Source of the DNA: Acidimicrobiaceae bacterium | Lineage (GTDB): Bacteria > Actinomycetota > Acidimicrobiia > Acidimicrobiales > RAAP-2 | NCBI GenBank assembly: GCA_003133665.1 | Contig: PKYK01000074.1 | Span: forward strand, 1 to 44,670 | Direction: 5' to 3' | Length of the DNA: 44,670 bases | Position numbers and translations under genes: made by a program | The notes under the pieces: generated by a model | Told to the model about the DNA's origin: nothing | The model's input: the letters and a program-made list of their open reading frames with translations, nothing else | Databases searched by the model: none | Shown: in pieces, positions 40,647 to 44,670 of the stretch | Layout: the number at the start of each line of letters is the position of its first letter | Position numbering within the stretch: position 1 is the first letter of the stretch

Positions 40647-40781
40647 GGCCCGCCCTACCTCCTCTCGTTTGGCATCGTGGGAGTGGACTGGCTCGAGTGA
40701 ATCACAATCACGTGCGGACCCACGTAGCTGAGCCAGTGGTGCCGAATTCTCGGCGGAAAGGGTCTGATGACACGCGCGACC

Positions 40782-41606
40782 CTAGAGGGGCTTTCCAGAG
40801 AATATGGCGAAGTCCTCCAAGAAGCGGTCAATCTCCTCGACCTCGTGCGGCTTGGAGAAGAGAAAACCCTGTCCGATGTCCACGTCTTCGAATTGAAGTT
40901 GCCGGCGCTGATCGGCGTCCTCTATGCCCGAGGCGATGATCTGGAGGTTGAGCGACCTCGCGAGCAGAACCAGGGTGTGGACTAGTGCTGCGGTCTTGGA
41001 CGAATTCGTGATTGCCGCGATGAACTCGCGGTCGAGCTTCACGATGTCGATGGGCAACTCCTCGAGATTGGCGAGGGGCGAGTATTCGGGTTCGAAGTCA
41101 TCGACGGCGAGGCGAACTCCCAGGGCCTTCAACTTCTCGAGGCGGCTCACGGTTGCCGCTCTATCACCCGTCAGTGCTTGTTGGGAGAACTCCAGGATCA
41201 GATGTGCGGGGTCGAACTGACTCGACGTAAGCGCAGTTTCGACGTCGCCAGCGAACTCCGCGTGGGCGAGTTGTTTCCCCGAGATATTGACCGACACTGC
41301 GAACCGGTAACCTTTCGCGTGCCACGCGGCACCTTGGAAACACGCCGTAGTGAGTGCCCACCGGCCAACTGGAATGATCAGACCACTGGCCTCGAGTTCT
41401 GGGATGAAGTCCTCGGGACCCACCACCCCGCGGTCAGGGTGTCGCCAACGAATCAGAGCCTCGACACCCGCGAACGCGTTGGTCTGAAGATCAATGGTCG
41501 GTTGGTAGACCAGGAAGAACTGATCCGCCTCGAGCGCTCTCGAAAGGTCCGCAGTGAGGTCTTGGTGACCCGAGTCCGCTGCGGAAGTAACAGGTTTCTT
41601 GACCAT
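40782..41606 (-). CDS. stand-alone EAL-domain protein, probably catalytically inactive
   Basis: A 274-residue cytoplasmic protein, almost entirely an EAL domain (cyclic-di-GMP phosphodiesterase fold). GVEALIRWRHPDRG holds E-A-L and its Arg, VSVNISGKQL keeps Asn, and IVKLDREFI keeps Lys. However EITE is LEFSQ, DDFG is DDFE (AVDDFEPEYSPL), and AEGVE is ASGIE, so the residue proposed as general base in RocR-type enzymes is Ser. Gln in GQGFLFSKP is kept. It is likely a cyclic-di-GMP or protein-binding effector rather than an enzyme. ATG 41606 follows GGGAAG; an in-frame start 9 codons upstream is possible. No GGDEF partner is in the window. Confidence 0.87.
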   Translation of the reverse strand: MVKKPVTSAADSGHQDLTADLSRALEADQFFLVYQPTIDLQTNAFAGVEALIRWRHPDRGVVGPEDFIPELEASGLIIPVGRWALTTACFQGAAWHAKGYRFAVSVNISGKQLAHAEFAGDVETALTSSQFDPAHLILEFSQQALTGDRAATVSRLEKLKALGVRLAVDDFEPEYSPLANLEELPIDIVKLDREFIAAITNSSKTAALVHTLVLLARSLNLQIIASGIEDADQRRQLQFEDVDIGQGFLFSKPHEVEEIDRFLEDFAIFSGKPL

Positions 41607-42724
41607 TGAGCATCGCTTCCCTGAAGTCCCCAACCGCGCAAAGGCGATATTGACATCGTTGAGTACTCCTCGATGGTGACGATACCAGTTACGTCAGTAT
41701 TTGCGTTGCAACTGATCGCAGTGGTGGATCGGACTTTCGCCAGCTTCCAAGAGGCATGAGTCACGAAATGCCAGAGCCAAGTCCCTAGCCATGACTTGAG
41801 AAACACTGCTTCTGACGACAGTCAACGCCCTAGCGCCAGCAACTGGGCCAAATTCGAGATCATCGAGCGTGACTTCAATCGTGAGGCCGATTCGAGCTTG
41901 ACGATTGCGAAAGCCGATCTGCTGATCACTGATGAAGCTCGAGGCAAGCCGACGATCGGAATCACCCTGTTTGCGGTGTCGCTAGCGCGCCGGTGGGACT
42001 CAACGGTATCGACCGATGCAGTATTACTCGGTCGTATGGACGCATGACGCCGTGTCACTCATCTCTTCCGATTCGCAGTGACTGCACTGCGCGCATGCTG
42101 CAGTCCCATCCAAGACCTTTTTTCCGGTGCACGAATCCATCGGGCACGTCGGTAAATGAGTGTGAAGAAGCGTTGGAAACGACATTTATCTACAGGTCAT
42201 CAAACGTTGGACAAATGCATGACAAGTCGGCGATTTTTCAAAATCGTAATGGAATGATCCTTGTACCTCGCTTCTGGCGAGGGTCTTTCTCAGTTCTCTC
42301 TGAGGTGGTCCACCAGCATGCCCTTGCGTGGTGGGCCACGTCCCAAATCAATTCTCAGTTCCGAATTGGCCCATTCCCTCAGTCGATTCAAGATCGTGAA
42401 TCCTGACTTGTGTGCTGCCCACGCCCTCGCTTCTGATCAGCGCCAACACCGCCACGATGCAGTGTCCGCGGCGACTCAACTGCGTACTGCGCGTTCGGCT
42501 CACTTCCGCATCCATTCGTCCAGCACGTGGCCACCGAGACAGTCGATGTGCACCCGCACCGGCGCGATTCGTGAAAAGATGTCCCCTGTGTTGTTCTGCC
42601 CCAGTTCCGTAGGCGTCGATTGGACGGGGGACGCGTTGTGCGAATCAACGTGCGTGGCCGGAAAAGCGGCGGGAATCGCTGCGCAGGTCATGCCGCTGGA
42701 CGAGGTCACAAACGGGAGGCCGAC
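41607..42724. other. 1.1-kb region without recognisable genes
   Basis: Short frames occur on both strands, but none shows family motifs, a ribosome binding site with a sensible start, or protein-like composition that I trust. Base composition is lower in GC than the flanks around 41640-42250. A group of three hairpins lies at 42267-42338. It should contain the promoters of the leftward EAL gene and of galE. Confidence 0.5.
42267..42338. other. three adjacent hairpins in a gene-free region, possible structured RNA
   Basis: CCTCGC/GCGAGG (42267-42272 with 42278-42283, loop TTCTG), CTCAG/CTGAG (42290-42294 with 42301-42305, loop TTCTCT) and GGTCCACCA/TGGTGGGCC (42308-42316 with 42330-42338, one G-T pair, 13-nt loop). 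The three stems follow each other with almost no gap. No known RNA family was matched. Confidence 0.35.
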
Positions 42725-43681
42725 ATGAGAATCCTCGTAACCGGCGCCGCCGGGTTCATAGGTTCGACGACCGCCGAACTGCTGATCGAGAGGGGCCACG
42801 AGGTCGTAGCGCTCGACAGTCTGGTGTCGGGTCAGGCCGACAACGTCCCGTCCGGGGCGACTTTCGTCGAAGGTGACTGTGGCGATACTGAACTCGTCCG
42901 CTCGCTCGGCTCGTTTGAGGCGTGCGTCCATTTTGCCGGACGCATCGAGCCGGGGGAGTCGATGAAGTACCCCGAGGCGTTCTTCGCCAACAACGCGGCA
43001 TCGACCTTTCGCCTCCTCGACGTATTGGTGCAGTCGGGTGTAGGACGCTTCGTCTTCTCTTCGTCGTGCGCGGTCTACGGCGATCAGGTAGTCATGCCGA
43101 TTGATGAAGACCGGCCCACTCAGCCGCACAGTCCTTACGGCCAGTCCAAACTGATGGTGGAGGAGGGCCTTCGCTGGCTCGTGTCGCTCGGTCGAATGCG
43201 CGCAGCGACACTTCGCTACTTCAACGCCGCCGGCGGCACACTGGCGCACCCCGAACGGCACCGTCCGGAGATCCACTTGATTCCCATCGCCCTGGACGCG
43301 GCCGCTGGTCGACGGGAACGCCTCGACATCTTCGGTAGCGACTACCCGACGCCCGATGGGACGTGCATTCGCGACTACATTCACGTCAGCGATCTCGCTG
43401 AGGCGCACGCCCTAGCGATCACCGCCCTCGACGATCATCCGGAATTGATCCTGAACCTGGGCACTGGCGTGGGCTCCTCTAATCGGCAGGTTGCCGAGAT
43501 GGTTCAGAGTGTCACTGGCACGGAGTTCGAAATCCGATACGGCGATCGGCGACCCGGCGATCCGGCAGCGGCGATCGCCGGTAGCGGGCGGGCTCGCGAG
43601 ATCCTCGGTTGGCGACCTGAACGATCCGACCTCGAGAGGATCGTGGGCGACGCCTGGGCGGCGTATCAGTCCGTGCAGTGA
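42725..43681 (+). CDS. galE: UDP-glucose 4-epimerase-like NAD-dependent epimerase
   Basis: A 318-residue extended SDR that interconverts UDP-glucose and UDP-galactose or similar sugars. The NAD loop is MRILVTGAAGFIGSTTAELL, followed by VVALDSLVSGQADNV, VHFAGRIEPGESM, catalytic Ser region FVFSSSCAVYGD, Tyr-x-x-x-Lys in SPYGQSKLMVEE, LRYFNAAGG, and GTCIRDYIHVSDLAEAH with LNLGTGVGSSNRQV. These are GalE hallmarks. Loop MPIDEDRPTQPHSPYG is normal. ATG 42725 follows GGGAGG. No sugar-pathway neighbours, so the exact nucleotide sugar is open. Confidence 0.93.
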   Translation: MRILVTGAAGFIGSTTAELLIERGHEVVALDSLVSGQADNVPSGATFVEGDCGDTELVRSLGSFEACVHFAGRIEPGESMKYPEAFFANNAASTFRLLDVLVQSGVGRFVFSSSCAVYGDQVVMPIDEDRPTQPHSPYGQSKLMVEEGLRWLVSLGRMRAATLRYFNAAGGTLAHPERHRPEIHLIPIALDAAAGRRERLDIFGSDYPTPDGTCIRDYIHVSDLAEAHALAITALDDHPELILNLGTGVGSSNRQVAEMVQSVTGTEFEIRYGDRRPGDPAAAIAGSGRAREILGWRPERSDLERIVGDAWAAYQSVQ

Positions 43682-44127
43682 ACGAAGTCTGAAATCGCAC
43701 CCCAAACGACCTTCTGTCGTGTCCGCCTCTGGTTGAAGCGTGGCGCCGAATTCGCCCACGATGTTCACCCAGGTCTATCCGGAGCGAACTAGAACCGACA
43801 CTCTTTGGGCCAATTCGGCGTCGGCATCGTTCTGCGGCTGACAATCGCTCACGAAAGCTGCCGAGTCGCGGATGCGGCCATGACGAGCCTGGGAACCCAG
43901 AAGATGCCTTGTGAGTCGTAGCAACGCTGCCACACGGACCCCGGTCCCATCTCCGACAGGAAAGCTGACGTCGGACCCTGTCGGCCGTTCGGTCGGGGAA
44001 GTCGCCGGACCCTGCATCATTCATCGAACCTCGGGGCCATCGACGGTGCCGATCCCAATGGTCGGAATTGGGCATTTGTTGGGATTCCGTAGGCAGCAAT
44101 GTGATTTCAGTTTGCGATTTTGGATTC
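43682..44127. other. intergenic region between galE and the secreted Thr/Pro protein
   Basis: 446 nt. Leftward and rightward frames cross it, but they are continuations of open frames opposite galE and opposite the Thr/Pro repeats and look unlike protein. The last 60 nt are AT-richer and should hold the promoter of the next gene; no clear consensus or ribosome binding site is seen. Confidence 0.4.
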
Positions 44128-44670
44128 ATGAACATTTTCAAGCAAGGGCAATTCCTAAGGGGCAGGACTGCGCATCGAGTTCCGAAACTGATAACTCTCG
44201 CTGTTGCCTCCTCGGTTCTATTTGCGTTGGTGAGCCTCGATGCGAGCGCCTCAACCAATCGGCAGGGTGGTGGGAGCACGGGAACCGTGACAAGCGCTGC
44301 TACCTCGCCGGTCAGTACGGCAACCGGGAAGTTGACTACGTCTTTCCGGAAGCGAGGAACGACATCGTCGAGGACGTTCACGACGACTCCGCCGACCACC
44401 ACCACGACTCCGCCGACTACGACGACCGTGCCGCTGACCACGACGACCCTGTTGCCGTTCACGACGATTCCTTCGCCGACCACCACGACCGTAACGCCGA
44501 CCACCACGACCGTAACGCCGACCACTACGACCGCCCCGCCGACCACTACGACCGCCCCGCCGACCACTACGACCGCCCCGCCGACCACTACGACCGCCCC
44601 GCCGACCACTACGACAACGGTCGCTCCAGCACCGGATCCGGCATTCCCTACTGGCACTGTCAATAGTTCT
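44128..44670 (+). CDS. secreted Thr/Pro-rich repeat protein (runs off the window)
   Basis: The frame from ATG 44128 stays open for 181 codons to the window end. The N-terminus MNIFKQGQFLRGRTAHRVPK is basic, followed by a hydrophobic segment LITLAVASSVLFALVSLDAS with an AxA-type end at ASAST, a Sec signal. Then come Ser/Gly/Thr-rich sequence and many TTTT-x-PP units (TTTTTPP, TTTTVTP, TTTTAPP), typical of glycosylated spacers in actinobacterial surface proteins. The functional domain lies beyond the window. Other frames here are artefacts of repeat periodicity. Confidence 0.72.
   Translation, partial: MNIFKQGQFLRGRTAHRVPKLITLAVASSVLFALVSLDASASTNRQGGGSTGTVTSAATSPVSTATGKLTTSFRKRGTTSSRTFTTTPPTTTTTPPTTTTVPLTTTTLLPFTTIPSPTTTTVTPTTTTVTPTTTTAPPTTTTAPPTTTTAPPTTTTAPPTTTTTVAPAPDPAFPTGTVNSS
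44474..44620 (+). repeat. 21-bp coding tandem repeat encoding PTTTT(V/A)(T/P)
   Basis: Seven-codon units follow in phase: copies with ACCACCACGACCGTA and then at least four nearly identical copies with ACCACTACGACCGCC. Unit length of 21 bp keeps the frame, so copy-number change would only alter spacer length. No spacer sequences, so not CRISPR. Confidence 0.85.

Noticed and set aside
41822..42058. Small leftward frame of 78 codons in the gene-free region
   Set aside because: No ribosome binding site, no motif, and Ser/Arg-rich composition.
44474..44620. Possible CRISPR array
   Set aside because: Units are adjacent 21-bp copies with no spacers and code for a Thr/Pro spacer.
43512..44663. Leftward 383-codon frame starting with Val/Gly repeats
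   Set aside because: The Val-Val-Gly repeats are the antisense of ACC-ACG Thr codons; the rest overlaps galE. The rightward frame from 44128 has a signal peptide.

Overview
The window is high-GC bacterial DNA and reads as Actinomycetota. The main evidence is the left end. It runs myo-inositol-1-phosphate synthase, a PadR regulator, a DUF5318 protein, then rpsF-ssb-rpsR-rplI and dnaB. This is close to the ino1 / Rv0047c / Rv0049 / rpsF-ssb-rpsR1-rplI-dnaB stretch of mycobacteria. GTG and TTG starts, 1-4 nt stop/start overlaps, a mycothiol/phosphoinositide-type Ino1, BkdC-like linker motifs and a Thr/Pro-rich secreted protein agree with this. An Acidimicrobiia-like lineage is possible but not proven.

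Layout. 1-6.3 kb is core genome: ino1-padR leftwards, DUF5318-panB, the ribosomal protein/SSB operon with a strong terminator, and dnaB. 6.5-12.3 kb holds an ABC exporter pair, an SDR dehydrogenase, rlmN and an MFS exporter. 12.3-15.75 kb is a compact E1alpha-E1beta-E2 2-oxoacid dehydrogenase operon of branched-chain type. 15.75-19.52 kb is an accessory island: an orphan IS end, a decayed GNAT gene, an AT-richer methyltransferase, two small unknown ORFs and a broken IS481-family element. Both IS left ends and the IS right end abut CTAG, and two of these CTAGs are the stop codons of flanking genes. A Bcp-type peroxiredoxin follows.

20.1-31.9 kb is the most interesting block. A rightward operon encodes two metallo-beta-lactamase (lactonase-like) hydrolases, an SDR, two beta-hydroxyacid dehydrogenases, a cupin, a carboxymuconolactone-decarboxylase (CMD) protein, an FCD-type GntR regulator and a two-domain CMD protein. 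It faces a leftward branched-chain-amino-acid-type ABC transporter (livK, livH, fused livM-livG, livF). The two outer promoters share the 12-mer TGTATGACAATC, in the -35/-10 spacer of one and at the -10/start site of the other. This suggests that one regulator, plausibly the GntR protein, co-controls uptake and breakdown of one substrate. The substrate cannot be read from sequence; a lactone, cyclic or hydroxy-acid compound is an inference.

32-44.7 kb contains an OmpR-type response regulator, an acetamidase/formamidase-family enzyme, a secreted protein of eight Cys-paired repeats, an M24-fold protein lacking canonical metal ligands, a second response regulator convergent with a large hybrid histidine kinase, a degenerate EAL-domain protein, about 1.1 kb without recognisable genes, a galE-like epimerase and the start of a secreted Thr/Pro-repeat protein that runs off the window.

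All calls are from reading the sequence. No database search was run, so family names rest on motifs and remembered homologues.
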